A stretch of DNA of 36,945 nt, taken from Bermanella sp034112345 (GTDB lineage Bacteria > Pseudomonadota > Gammaproteobacteria > Pseudomonadales > Oceanobacteraceae). The number at the start of each line of letters is the position of its first letter. The stretch's first letter is position 1. The stretch lies in NCBI GenBank assembly GCA_034112345.1, contig JAWUVN010000103.1:1-36945 (forward strand), given 5' to 3'. The position numbers and the translations under genes are program-made. Shown here piece by piece: positions 9,090 to 16,832 of this stretch. The notes below the pieces were generated by a model. It searched no databases. It worked only from the letters and a program-made list of their open reading frames with translations, and was not told the DNA's origin.

Positions 9090-9320
9090 TTATTTACTCT
9101 TTTCAAATGCCAGATCCTTTTCTAACTCTTTCATCTTGTACTCAAGATCCGCTATCTGTTGCTTTAAAGTGGAACGCTCTTGTTGAGCATCAGCCATTAA
9201 AGCATTTGCGGCTTCTAAGTCTGCCAGGTAGCTTTTTGAATTATTTGCTGCTGTTCGCGCAAACATGAAGTAAGAAAGCGCCATTCCTAAAATGAAGGCT
9301 GCTGCTGCGATATAAGGCAT
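9090..9320 (-). CDS. Small membrane-anchored coiled-coil protein
   Basis: This 76-aa protein has one N-terminal transmembrane helix (about residues 3-22) and then a heptad-rich helix from about residue 32 to the end (LADLEAANALMADAQQERS and LKQQIADLEYKMKELEKDL), predicted to form a coiled coil. The charge pattern suggests N-out, C-in topology or a periplasmic coil; the sequence alone does not decide. The start is well supported: ATG at 9318-9320 with Shine-Dalgarno AGGGGAT. It is monocistronic by spacing. I do not recognise a named family; small proteins with this architecture occur among cell-division and envelope factors, but that is only an analogy. A perfect DnaA box lies 55 bases upstream of its start. 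Confidence 0.6.
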   Translation of the reverse strand: MPYIAAAAFILGMALSYFMFARTAANNSKSYLADLEAANALMADAQQERSTLKQQIADLEYKMKELEKDLAFEKSK

Positions 9321-9674
9321 TTTTATCCCCTGTAATTCGTCAAAATTTCATCTAATTTATTTATCCCCAATAACTGTGGATAACTCTGTTAAGAACAATT
9401 TGAAAACTCCCTCTAATTGAGTGTTTTTAGGGGGGGCAGACTAATTGTACAAAAAACAACCACACCATTGTTAGCCCTTTACTTTCAATGACTTACGTTA
9501 TTTTTTATGCGTCTTTACTGTGTCTACATGCAAAAATGTACGCGTTTCGATCAAGTTTCAAACTAATGTGTATAAAGCTCGGCGCAACTTGTCCGTGTCA
9601 ATAGTTTTTTCATGTTTTATTAGGCCAGTATGCTTTTCATACAGCAACCGTCAATAAAATGTACAAGGTAAGTA
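9321..9674. other. Intergenic region with a DnaA-box pair
   Basis: No ORF is credible in these 354 bases. The region holds TTATCCCCA at 9361-9369 (plus strand, one mismatch to the DnaA consensus) and a perfect TTATCCACA on the minus strand (9375-9383), in opposite orientation 5 bases apart. It also has a run of seven G (9432-9438). These sites lie in the probable promoter zone of the 9090-9320 gene. I see no AT-rich unwinding element or further box cluster, so this is not a replication origin. The rest shows no recognisable element. Confidence 0.4.
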
Positions 9675-10001
9675 TTAACTTACCGTTAATAGCCCATCAA
9701 TACGAGTTAAGCAAGAAATCACCTGACCCAATTTACGGTTTTTAAATGCCTCTTCGGCCATCGGTGCTACATCGCATTGGATAGGCAGCGCCACACCTTC
9801 TGACATCATCCAATAAAATCTAGGGATCATCACAAACTGCAGCCAATGCTCGAGTGGCAAAGTATCCACACAAAATGGCTGATCACTCATAAGCGCGTCA
9901 GGACTTGGAGGTTGCACTGCCCAAATACCATGATCCTGCATATTCGATTGCAAACTCACCAAGCATGCCGTTAGCTTTTCATGTTGTGTATCCGGTGCCA
10001 T
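9675..10001 (-). CDS. YqcC family protein
   Basis: The product (108 aa from the ATG at 9999-10001) matches the YqcC/DUF446 family. It has the hallmark QPFCVDTLPLEHWLQFVMIPRF, equivalent to E. coli YqcC QPFFMDTMEPLEWLQWVLIPRM, and a C-terminal helix ending in SCLTRIDGLL. The fold is a small helical bundle; in E. coli the gene sits next to truC, but here no pseudouridine synthase gene is adjacent, and the function is unknown to me. The reading frame can be extended to a TTG at 10017-10019, but AGAGG lies 6 bases before the ATG and supports the shorter start. It is flanked by long non-coding stretches and is probably transcribed alone. Confidence 0.8.
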   Translation of the reverse strand: MAPDTQHEKLTACLVSLQSNMQDHGIWAVQPPSPDALMSDQPFCVDTLPLEHWLQFVMIPRFYWMMSEGVALPIQCDVAPMAEEAFKNRKLGQVISCLTRIDGLLTVS

Positions 10002-10234
10002 AAAAGCCTCTTGTTTCAATCCTAGCCATAAATATCAGCCGAGTTAATCATGCACATGACCAGTATTATTATCGTCACCCGTTCATTCACATGTTTCAAA
10101 CAGCACTACTCGCCACCCTGTGTTACATTAATCACACTTAAAGGGTACGACTAAACGGACGCATTATGTCTGTGCTATTCATATTAATCAAAGTCGATCC
10201 ACTCAAGACCCAAAAACGGTAAGTTTTCATTTTT

Positions 10235-11002
10235 ATGTTCAAAATATTCATCAATCGATTCTTTAATGCCTTAGCTTTTTACACTCGTATTCCCTGCCCT
10301 AACTGGGTGGATTATGGTGAAGATCAATTAAACCGAGCTTCTGTTTTTTTTCCATTAATGGGATATCTAGTCGCTGGGTTTTCATTTTTAGTTTTCAGCC
10401 TATCTAACCAATTATTCTCTATAGAACTGAGCGTCGCCATCAGCTTGGTTTCGAGCATATTATTTACTGGTGCTTTTCATGAGGATGGGTTTGCCGATTT
10501 ATGTGATGGCTTTGGTGGTGGCTGGAAACAAGCGGATATTTTACGCATCATGAAAGACAGCCGACTGGGTACCTACGGTGTAACGGGCTTGCTACTGATG
10601 CTATTACTTAAATGGCAATCACTTGTGGATATTGCAGCCATCAATGTTGAGTATCTCTTTTTAGCGCTTTTAGTCAGCCACGCAATCAGCCGTGCATTTA
10701 CTATCAGTCTGATGATAGTCCTCCCTTATGTGCAAGAAGACGCCCTTTCAAAAGCCAAGCCCATTGCAAAAAGCTGGTATAAAAGTGACATGGCATTTGC
10801 TTGGCTGACAGCGCTAATTCCATTGATCTTTCTACCCATTGAAACCGCTGGCTACGTGTTAGTAATAGGTGGCTTTAATTTTTATTGGATTTATAAGTGG
10901 TATTTAAACAGGCTAAATGGCTACACAGGTGATGCCTTAGGTGCTAGCCAACAGATTCAAGAAGTATGTTGTTATCTAGTAATATTAGGAGTGGCATTGT
11001 AG
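10235..11002 (+). CDS. cobS: Adenosylcobinamide-GDP ribazoletransferase (cobalamin synthase)
   Basis: CobS is an inner-membrane enzyme that joins adenosylcobinamide-GDP to alpha-ribazole (or its phosphate) in the last steps of vitamin B12 assembly or salvage. The 255-aa protein has about six hydrophobic segments and the family signatures NALAFYTRIPCP (N-terminus), FTGAFHEDGFADLCDGFGGGW (acidic metal/nucleotide-binding region, roughly residues 78-98) and MKDSRLGTYGV. The C-terminal GYTGDALGASQQIQEV is also typical. Start is the ATG at 10235, with a weak GGTAAG upstream. Partners cobU, cobT and cobC, often adjacent, are absent from the window, and I found no B12-box of a cobalamin riboswitch upstream. 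A salvage role is possible but cannot be decided here. Confidence 0.93.
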   Translation: MFKIFINRFFNALAFYTRIPCPNWVDYGEDQLNRASVFFPLMGYLVAGFSFLVFSLSNQLFSIELSVAISLVSSILFTGAFHEDGFADLCDGFGGGWKQADILRIMKDSRLGTYGVTGLLLMLLLKWQSLVDIAAINVEYLFLALLVSHAISRAFTISLMIVLPYVQEDALSKAKPIAKSWYKSDMAFAWLTALIPLIFLPIETAGYVLVIGGFNFYWIYKWYLNRLNGYTGDALGASQQIQEVCCYLVILGVAL

Positions 11003-11116
11003 AACCAGGTAGACTCCAGCAACACGAACCTACCAACCCAGTTACAACTGAACGCTTATTAAATCTGTACCATCCTGTATAATCACGCCAATTCCTTATT
11101 ACCATCAGTGTGCACC

Positions 11117-12172
11117 ATGGATCTTAGTCAGTACCTTAGCGAGCTTGAAGGCCAATATCGTTTATTTGATGTGGGCCGTCGCATCCGTAAACTCGATAAA
11201 ACGCAGTTTAAGCAGTTTGAAGACCTAGAGATCCCTTACCCGTTCCCGTATTTGCAGCATGCTTGGCTGGCGCTCTATATTACGCAACCCAATGACATTG
11301 GTAATGAGACCTTATGGTTTCTTAAGTGGCCATTGGATGAGCAAGGGAAGCTGATTCAATATGTGCGAGATGATTTGGTCATGCGCTTAATTCGCTTAAG
11401 CGAACAGCCTTTAAATGCACAATCTGATACCGAAATTGACGATCCATTAAAAGACAATTCATTTTCGTTTAACCCCGATGATATTCGCCGCGCCAATCTG
11501 CACGCCATCATCAACCACACTCAACATCGTAAACCTTCAGGGCATTATGATTCAGTGGTGAGTTATCTACAGGCCGGCACGTTGAATTCACTGGAGTTAA
11601 ACCATTGGAAAAACCTTGGCATGCAAGGCATTGCCGATATAGCCGCTAAAAGCCACAATCACGAAGCCAGCTTAAAAGCTTGCCTAGCTAAAATGCCCAG
11701 CGAAGTGTATCTGGCCTTTGCTCAATGCCTAGAACACTCAGAAGTCTCTCATGGCGTAGCAAGTGCTGCGTTAAAACGGCTTGAGAAAGACATGGCCTCT
11801 TCGAATAACAGTCCAGCTGTTGAAGCAGGCATTCGAATCATTGGTGCGTGTTTTAGCGACCAGCTGCGCATAGATGCGTGGCAATTATGGATGAACAGTG
11901 ACTATAAAGATGACGTAGCCTGTGTACTGGCATTTGCTACGCGAAATTACGATGATCTCGCTTTTATGCCACACGCCATTACACCATTTTTAATCACACT
12001 TGCTAACTTTAACCAAGAAGGCAGCCAGACTTATTCTGTGTTTATTAAAATTGTAAGTGACTTATTATTCTTACCTGGCATTCGTAATGTATTGTTAAAT
12101 GCATTGCGTAACCCTGAGCGCCCTGAAGTGTTAGGGCAAGCCATGCAAGCTCTGCTAGACAGCAAAAAGTAA
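11117..12172 (+). CDS. DUF3549 family protein
   Basis: This soluble protein (351 aa from the ATG at 11117, or 354 from an in-frame GTG at 11108) matches my memory of the DUF3549 family found in marine gammaproteobacteria. The N-terminus LSQYLSELEGQYRLFDVGRRIRKLDKTQFKQFEDLEIPYPFPYLQHAWLALY is characteristic, followed by a segment with WFLKWPLDEQGKL and DLVMRLI. The C-terminal two thirds are rich in short amphipathic helices and look like a HEAT-like repeat array, but I cannot count repeats securely. No catalytic motif is evident, and no signal peptide or membrane segment is present, so a cytoplasmic scaffold role is conceivable. Function is unknown. The next gene begins 9 bases after its stop, so the two are probably cotranscribed. 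Confidence 0.75.
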   Translation: MDLSQYLSELEGQYRLFDVGRRIRKLDKTQFKQFEDLEIPYPFPYLQHAWLALYITQPNDIGNETLWFLKWPLDEQGKLIQYVRDDLVMRLIRLSEQPLNAQSDTEIDDPLKDNSFSFNPDDIRRANLHAIINHTQHRKPSGHYDSVVSYLQAGTLNSLELNHWKNLGMQGIADIAAKSHNHEASLKACLAKMPSEVYLAFAQCLEHSEVSHGVASAALKRLEKDMASSNNSPAVEAGIRIIGACFSDQLRIDAWQLWMNSDYKDDVACVLAFATRNYDDLAFMPHAITPFLITLANFNQEGSQTYSVFIKIVSDLLFLPGIRNVLLNALRNPERPEVLGQAMQALLDSKK

Positions 12173-12181
12173 ATTATAAGC

Positions 12182-12643
12182 GTGCCACATAACTCAGATA
12201 TGATTTGCCCTTGCCAAAAACAACAAACGAATGCGCAGCGTTATAATACGTGCTGCAAAGTTTTCCACGATGGTGAACTCGCCCCTACAGCCGAAAAACT
12301 GATGCGCTCTCGCTTCAGTGCATATGCCTTAGGGCTAAGTACATACTTAAAAGATACTTGGCATTCATCTACCCGCCCTAACCCACTAGAAGCTGAACCG
12401 GACGATCAATGGCTGAAATTGGATATTATTTCTTTTTCTGACAACACCGTTCACTTCAAAGCGTTTTATAAAGAAGACAATGCATTTGCATTCTTAGAAG
12501 AACATAGTCGTTTCACCCATGAACACGGCAGGATTGTGTATCTAAGCGGTGAAACCAAGGTAGATAATGTAAATTTAAAACGTAATGATACTTGCTTATG
12601 TGGCAGCGATAAAAAGTTTAAGAAATGCTGCGCGGCTGATTAA
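12182..12643 (+). CDS. YchJ-like protein with two SEC-C zinc motifs (UPF0225)
   Basis: The product has an N-terminal cysteine cluster (CPCQKQ...CC) and a C-terminal SEC-C motif (NDTCLCGSDKKFKKCC), around a central NTF2-like domain with LMRSRFSAYALG and YLKDTWH. This is the architecture of E. coli YchJ (UPF0225), whose exact function is unknown to me; SEC-C motifs bind zinc and occur at the SecA C-terminus where they contact SecB and ribosomes. The frame opens at GTG 12182, but an in-frame ATG at 12200 gives MICPCQ, closer to the usual family N-terminus; neither has a strong Shine-Dalgarno. It follows the DUF3549 gene by 9 bases, so translation coupling is likely. Confidence 0.82.
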   Translation: MPHNSDMICPCQKQQTNAQRYNTCCKVFHDGELAPTAEKLMRSRFSAYALGLSTYLKDTWHSSTRPNPLEAEPDDQWLKLDIISFSDNTVHFKAFYKEDNAFAFLEEHSRFTHEHGRIVYLSGETKVDNVNLKRNDTCLCGSDKKFKKCCAAD

Positions 12644-12680
12644 TACACAGCCTGATGTAGTTTTCAGTCACGTCCAACTT

Positions 12681-12784
12681 ACCCATTAATTGGGTGGATC
12701 TTATTAGAGCGCTGGCTTAATCACTATCTAGTTAAGCCAACGGCTTTAATGCACCGAGTTAAGCCAGTGGCTTTAATACACCTA
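12681..12784. repeat. Near-identical 27-bp tandem repeat at the 3' end of the Nudix gene, plus palindrome
   Basis: Two 27-base units abut: 12731-12757 and 12758-12784, with 23 of 27 positions identical. The right copy covers the last codons and stop of the Nudix gene (…LKPLA stop, minus strand); the left copy repeats an equivalent ALKPLA-stop downstream. Each copy contains a small AAGCC…GGCTT hairpin. A further palindrome ACCCATTAATTGGGT sits at 12681-12695, and TGGCTTAA near 12713-12720 can pair with the left copy. The block separates two converging genes and could serve as a weak bidirectional terminator. Confidence 0.6.
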
Positions 12785-13274
12785 ATGTTCTAACCCAATC
12801 TGTTACAGCTTCGCCTGTTGCTGTACGCCAACCTTTTAATTTATGCACAGGGATTATCTTGTATTCATCCAGTTCATAATTCATTTTTATTTGACCCTGC
12901 GCTTTAACCGAATATGCGATGATCAATTGATTTTTTTGTTCAAACATATAATGCCCAACAAATTTAGCATCGTAGGCTTTCAGCCCTAGCTCTTCTTCTG
13001 TTTCACGTATGGCCGTCTCAACAGGTAACTCCAATGGATCAACATACCCAGTGATGATACTAAATATTCCTGCTGGCCACGCCACATTGTGCGCAAGCAC
13101 CACACCATCAGGTGTTTCTACAATGACAGCCACGACAGGGGTTGGGTTATTAAAATGCGCAAAGCCACACTCTGCCGAACACGCTTGAATGATATGACCA
13201 TCAATTGGCTTAAGCTTTGTTTTGGCACCGCAATTAGGACAATAGTGATACGTTGGTGTTATAAATTCTGACAT
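12759..13274 (-). CDS. Nudix hydrolase with N-terminal zinc ribbon
   Basis: The 171-aa protein begins with a zinc ribbon (C12, C15, C32, C36: CPNCG and CSAEC). A Nudix fold follows, with the catalytic Nudix box at residues 76-98 (G-x5-E-x7-RE-x-x-EE-x-G-L), including the E94-E95 metal ligands. Enzymes of this type hydrolyse a nucleoside diphosphate linked to another moiety; the ribbon-plus-Nudix layout resembles NADH pyrophosphatase NudC-type proteins, but the protein lacks the larger NudC N-terminal domain and the substrate cannot be named. The ATG at 13272-13274 has a good AGGTGA Shine-Dalgarno. It converges with the YchJ-like gene. The last codons and stop are duplicated just downstream (see the repeat entry). 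Confidence 0.85.
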   Translation of the reverse strand: MSEFITPTYHYCPNCGAKTKLKPIDGHIIQACSAECGFAHFNNPTPVVAVIVETPDGVVLAHNVAWPAGIFSIITGYVDPLELPVETAIRETEEELGLKAYDAKFVGHYMFEQKNQLIIAYSVKAQGQIKMNYELDEYKIIPVHKLKGWRTATGEAVTDWVRTLGVLKPLA

Positions 13275-13420
13275 TAAAATTCACCTGACAAACAAAAATA
13301 CGTTTTCACTCTAGCATAGGTATATTTGATTTAAGAAGGTTGAACCTTTAAGCAACCTGGTGTCTTATAGAAAATGATGATTTCTAGCCTGACAACGAGC
13401 CGTACCTTTTTTAACTGCCT

Positions 13421-14242
13421 ATGAACCCTGTTTTCCGATTCACAATCTTATTTAGCCTGCTTATACACTTGTGCGTGTATGTGGCCCTGATGGTGAATTT
13501 CGAAGACATATTAAAACAACCCCCAGAACAGGCTCCCGCACAAACCATGGAGTTTGTTCTTGCACCACCCATACCTGAGCCTGTAGCCACCCCAGAACCC
13601 ATTGAGCCAGATAAACCCCCTCCTCCAAAGCACATGGAGGACGATATAAACAAGGCAAACACCAGTGACGGCATAGCGGAAACGGGTGGCAAACAAACCC
13701 CTAAGCCAAAAGGTCAAGACACACCCGAACTATCAGAGGCCGAAGCCGAGTCGACCGCTGATTCACCAGAATTACTCAGCAGCTCCCTATCTGACTTATT
13801 ACAGCAAGCCATTAATAACGTCGAACTAGAAAAAGCCACTGACAGTGACGATAAGAAACAAATGGGAGAGCAATTAGAAGAGCTAGACGACAGTGCCCTA
13901 GATGACAGCTTGGTGGAATCACCATTAAATAAACTAGAAGAAGAAAAAGCCCGTTGGCGAAATATGGTGCTTAAGCGAATTAGCGAACAAATTAAATTTG
14001 TATGGGTGAAGCCGGATGGCACCCGTCAATCCGATTCAGGCATCATTCGGCTGGATATCGATCGCGAAGGCTACCTGAAAGGGGCTTGGGTGCACCTACC
14101 CAGTGGCGATGGCATGCTAGATGCCTCTGTATTGCGTGCCATACGCAGTGTTTGGCACTTTCAAATTCCAAAGTCGGATAGGCTTAATCGCTATTATCGT
14201 CACCTAGAGTTTCATTATAGCGGCGGCAGAGAAACCGGCTAA
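13421..14242 (+). CDS. TonB-like energy-transducer protein
   Basis: The 273-aa protein has a TonB layout: an N-terminal membrane anchor (about residues 6-26), a proline-rich stretch (residues 34-70, with repeated PEP/PIEP/PPP), a long acidic linker (about 80-170, rich in D/E/S) and a C-terminal TonB-type domain (about 175-265). The C-terminal domain includes SGIIRLDIDREGYLKGAWV, SGDGMLDASVLRAIRSVWHF and IPKS. TonB proteins couple inner-membrane proton-motive force to outer-membrane receptors, together with ExbB and ExbD, which are not present nearby. The acidic linker is unlike the Lys-Pro rich spacer of classic TonB, and the protein could instead be a TolA/TonB-like envelope adaptor. The start at ATG 13421 lacks a strong Shine-Dalgarno. 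Confidence 0.72.
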   Translation: MNPVFRFTILFSLLIHLCVYVALMVNFEDILKQPPEQAPAQTMEFVLAPPIPEPVATPEPIEPDKPPPPKHMEDDINKANTSDGIAETGGKQTPKPKGQDTPELSEAEAESTADSPELLSSSLSDLLQQAINNVELEKATDSDDKKQMGEQLEELDDSALDDSLVESPLNKLEEEKARWRNMVLKRISEQIKFVWVKPDGTRQSDSGIIRLDIDREGYLKGAWVHLPSGDGMLDASVLRAIRSVWHFQIPKSDRLNRYYRHLEFHYSGGRETG

Positions 14243-14277
14243 CCCAGCTAGGCTGCTATTAAGCTAACCAAGCGATA

Positions 14278-14559
14278 CTAGGCTTCGTCTTTGGCCGTGC
14301 CCATTCCCCGTAAAATCATGCCCCAGGTGGTCATCATCAAGCCTACAATCGAAATAAGCATGCCCGTATTTACCCAAAAGCCGTGCCTAACCATAAATGG
14401 TACGACTTCATGCTTAGCATTCATATCACAAAGGCCTTTAATATAATCCCAGCTACCCATATTTTGAACACAGCGTGCGGCATCCTGAGCTTCTAGCATA
14501 TATAAAGTGACCAATATAACACTGGGCACGAACAGTAAAATCATTCCCCATCTAAGCAT
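14278..14559 (-). CDS. Small two-helix inner-membrane protein, unknown function
   Basis: This 93-aa protein has a hydrophobic N-terminal helix (residues 3-22), a short loop with two cysteines (CVQNMGSWDYIKGLC) and a second hydrophobic segment (about residues 63-84). Loop cysteines lie between the helices, where they could form a periplasmic disulfide. I do not recognise a family. The start (ATG 14557-14559) is supported by GGAGC 7 bases upstream. Its stop lies 36 bases from the stop of the converging TonB-like gene, and it is divergent from the secreted coiled-coil gene at 14699. Confidence 0.6.
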   Translation of the reverse strand: MLRWGMILLFVPSVILVTLYMLEAQDAARCVQNMGSWDYIKGLCDMNAKHEVVPFMVRHGFWVNTGMLISIVGLMMTTWGMILRGMGTAKDEA

Positions 14560-14698
14560 GAATGCTCCATTTTTAATTACTTTTCACTATATTGCGCAAA
14601 ATTAGCACAATGCGTCTGTTCCAACCATTGCATTATTACATAGGACTAGGCAATAATGGCCAGCTATAAAAAAGTATAATAAAAATTGAGTACTGCTT

Positions 14699-15679
14699 AT
14701 GAAATCCCTAATACGGTCGGCCCTTATTCTAACCCTTACGGTATTCGTATCATTTACCGTTTCGGCAGATGCCCAGCTAGATTCACTGTTAAATAAAATT
14801 GACTCAGATATTGCGGCAAAACGCCTGAGCAACCCCGCGGGTAACAATGCCATAGAGAAAATTTGGCAGTTTAAAGCCCTGGCCCCTTATGATCAGCGCA
14901 TTAACAGCCGTGCTTACAGCGTAGGCGAGGTTTATGTCACTCTGGCCAACAAGTCCATTTCAGCCAAAAAATTCAGCAAAGCTCAATTACACCTAGATAA
15001 AGCTTGGATGCTGGCTTACTTAACACCAGGGCTAGAATCCACTCAGGATTCTTTAGACAAGGTTTACAAGTCAAGTGCTTCAAAGCGTGTTGCTAAGCAA
15101 TCGAAACCAGCCCCTAAAAAGCAAACTGCTAAAGCAAATAACAGCAATTCAGATAAAGCCAAGAAACAAAAGCAACTAGCTGCCACTAAATTGGCCAGAC
15201 AAAAAGCAGATAAGCAGGCTGCTGAACGTCGCCGCCTAGCTGAAGAAACTGAGCGTCGCTTAGCCAAGCTTCGTAAAGAACAAGCGGTTAAAGCAAAAGC
15301 AGCACAAAAATTAGCCTCGCTAGAAGCCAAGCGCCAGAAAGCCGCTAAGTTTGCAGCTCAATCTTTTGAAGTTACATCAAAGTCTATTGCTGACTTCAAC
15401 CTAGATCAAAACTTGATTGATAACCGTGAGACCCGAGCAATTCGTACTGCGCTGGGCCCGATCTGTAAAGAGATCATTGATAACGATGCATCGGTTGTAT
15501 TGAATACTCGTAACAAACAAGATTATCGCTGGTTGACGGTTCGTTTAACACTCTGTGTGCGTCGTATCGATAAAGAATTCCGCTTACGTCACAGCCATAA
15601 AGAAGTGGCCGACGCTGATCCAAGCATTAGCCTACACCCAGGCCGTAGCATGTCATTGATGCAAAAATCTCGTGGCTAA
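14699..15679 (+). CDS. Secreted basic coiled-coil protein, unknown function
   Basis: The 326-aa product begins with a cleavable signal peptide (KSLIRSALILTLTVFVSFTVSADA, cut near residue 24), so it should be periplasmic. Residues about 27-125 look helical and soluble (LFQFKALAPYDQRINSRAYSV region). Residues about 130-220 are an alanine/lysine/arginine-rich coiled coil (AERRRLAEETERRLAKLRKE), reminiscent of the TolA stalk. The C-terminal ~100 residues form a compact domain with two cysteines (GPICKEIID and LTLCVRR), probably disulfide-linked. I cannot name a family. It is close to a TonB-like gene, and an envelope-bridging role is a guess from layout only. A strong terminator follows its stop. 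Confidence 0.6.
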   Translation: MKSLIRSALILTLTVFVSFTVSADAQLDSLLNKIDSDIAAKRLSNPAGNNAIEKIWQFKALAPYDQRINSRAYSVGEVYVTLANKSISAKKFSKAQLHLDKAWMLAYLTPGLESTQDSLDKVYKSSASKRVAKQSKPAPKKQTAKANNSNSDKAKKQKQLAATKLARQKADKQAAERRRLAEETERRLAKLRKEQAVKAKAAQKLASLEAKRQKAAKFAAQSFEVTSKSIADFNLDQNLIDNRETRAIRTALGPICKEIIDNDASVVLNTRNKQDYRWLTVRLTLCVRRIDKEFRLRHSHKEVADADPSISLHPGRSMSLMQKSRG

Positions 15680-15700
15680 TTCCAATTATTAACCGCACAT

Positions 15701-15732
15701 AAAAAAACCGAGCTTATTAGCTCGGTTTTTTT
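15701..15732. terminator. Bidirectional intrinsic terminator
   Basis: A seven-base stem (ACCGAGC / GCTCGGT) with loop TTATTA is flanked by seven A on the left and seven T on the right. It works in both directions and sits between the converging genes at 14699-15679 (plus) and 15775-16698 (minus). This is the cleanest terminator in the window. Confidence 0.9.
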
Positions 15733-15774
15733 ATGTCTGGAATATCCCTAATACAATCAACCAACCGCTCTCTG

Positions 15775-16698
15775 TTAGCCCGCCTTTTTTAATTCAGCCT
15801 CTGTTGTTTCAGCCAGCGATGTAATCAAATCACAAACCTGAGACTGCAATACCAAAGGTAAATCATGACCCATACCTTTGATTAAATGTAATTTAGCATT
15901 AGGAATCGCATGAGCGGTTTCAATTCCCCCTTCTACTCGTACTAATGGATCGTCAGTTCCATGAATAACCAAGCAAGGCAACGTTAAACCTGCCAATCGA
16001 TGAGTTCTATCGCTTGCTGATAAGATCGCCAACATTTGTCGCGCCGTTCCCGCAGTTGACATACCTCGGTCCATTAAACGCTGAACAAATGCTTTTATTT
16101 CTGACGTTTCTGTCGGGTAATCAGGGCTGCCTATTAACTGCCAAGTTTTCACATTGTAGGCCATCAATGTTTCGGGGGTTTTCAATTTTGGTTTAGCCAT
16201 TAAATGTGACGACACTGCACGAGTCGGGCCTTTAAGCTTTGGATTTCCAGTCGTACTCATTATTGATGTTAAACTTTTCACTCGATCAGGAAATTCCAGT
16301 GTAAGTAACTGAGCAATCATACCTCCCATGCTGGCCCCTACGACATGTACCTGCTGAATACGTAATGCATCCAGCACGCCTTTCACATCATTCATCATAT
16401 CTAATAATGAATACGTACAGCTAACAGATAACCCTATTTTTAATTTTATAAACTGCCATACCATGTTCGGCACTTTTAAATGATCAAACTTTTCAGACTG
16501 CCCCTGATCGCGATTATCCATTATTAAAACACAAAACCCTTTTTGTACCAGTGATTCAATCATGCTCATGGGCCATGCGGTCATTGGCATCCCCAGACCA
16601 TGAATTAACAGGATAACGGGCGCTGTTTTATCCCCATATAACTCATAGGCGATTTTTGTGCCCTTGGCATCAACTGTTTGTATGGCATGATCTTTCAT
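15775..16698 (-). CDS. Alpha/beta-fold hydrolase
   Basis: Numbering from the MKDHAIQ start, the 307-aa protein has the oxyanion region LIHGLGMPMTAW (residues 31-42), an NRDQGQS strand-turn, the nucleophile elbow GASMGG with Ser123, an acid at D249/D250 (HGTDDPLV) and a catalytic His at 278 (KGMGHDLP). That is the complete Ser-Asp-His triad of the alpha/beta hydrolase fold; substrate is unknown, with small esters or lipid esters plausible. The open frame extends upstream to 16764, but the extra 22 residues are hydrophobic and cysteine-rich and unlike the family, and GAGCC lies about 7 bases before the ATG at 16696-16698, so I start there. Transcription would end at the terminator at 15701-15732. 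Confidence 0.85.
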   Translation of the reverse strand: MKDHAIQTVDAKGTKIAYELYGDKTAPVILLIHGLGMPMTAWPMSMIESLVQKGFCVLIMDNRDQGQSEKFDHLKVPNMVWQFIKLKIGLSVSCTYSLLDMMNDVKGVLDALRIQQVHVVGASMGGMIAQLLTLEFPDRVKSLTSIMSTTGNPKLKGPTRAVSSHLMAKPKLKTPETLMAYNVKTWQLIGSPDYPTETSEIKAFVQRLMDRGMSTAGTARQMLAILSASDRTHRLAGLTLPCLVIHGTDDPLVRVEGGIETAHAIPNAKLHLIKGMGHDLPLVLQSQVCDLITSLAETTEAELKKAG

Positions 16699-16832
16699 AA
16701 ATGGCTCAATAATTAGAGTGCATGTGTATTCAAATCTAAGGCTTATAAGGCAAGAAAACAACACTGGCTAAAAATGCCTACCTTCTGTTAACTTAACCAT
16801 GTTTAATGATTTCTATTGTATGGCTGAATTTT

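Noticed and set aside
9361..9383. Possible replication origin
   Set aside because: Only two boxes, no AT-rich unwinding repeat and no dnaA/dnaN or gidA neighbours.
10166..10222. 18-codon leader peptide before cobS
   Set aside because: No run of regulatory codons, no terminator hairpin and no Shine-Dalgarno; likely chance.
10020..10234. Cobalamin riboswitch upstream of cobS
   Set aside because: No B12-box consensus was found on either strand.
13411..14022. Several minus-strand frames of 65-102 codons
   Set aside because: All are opposite the proline/acid-rich part of the TonB-like gene, whose composition produces long Gly/Ser-rich shadows.
15064..15330. 88-codon minus-strand frame rich in Ala/Ser/Leu
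   Set aside because: Antisense of the Lys/Ala-rich coiled coil in the 14699 gene; a composition artefact.
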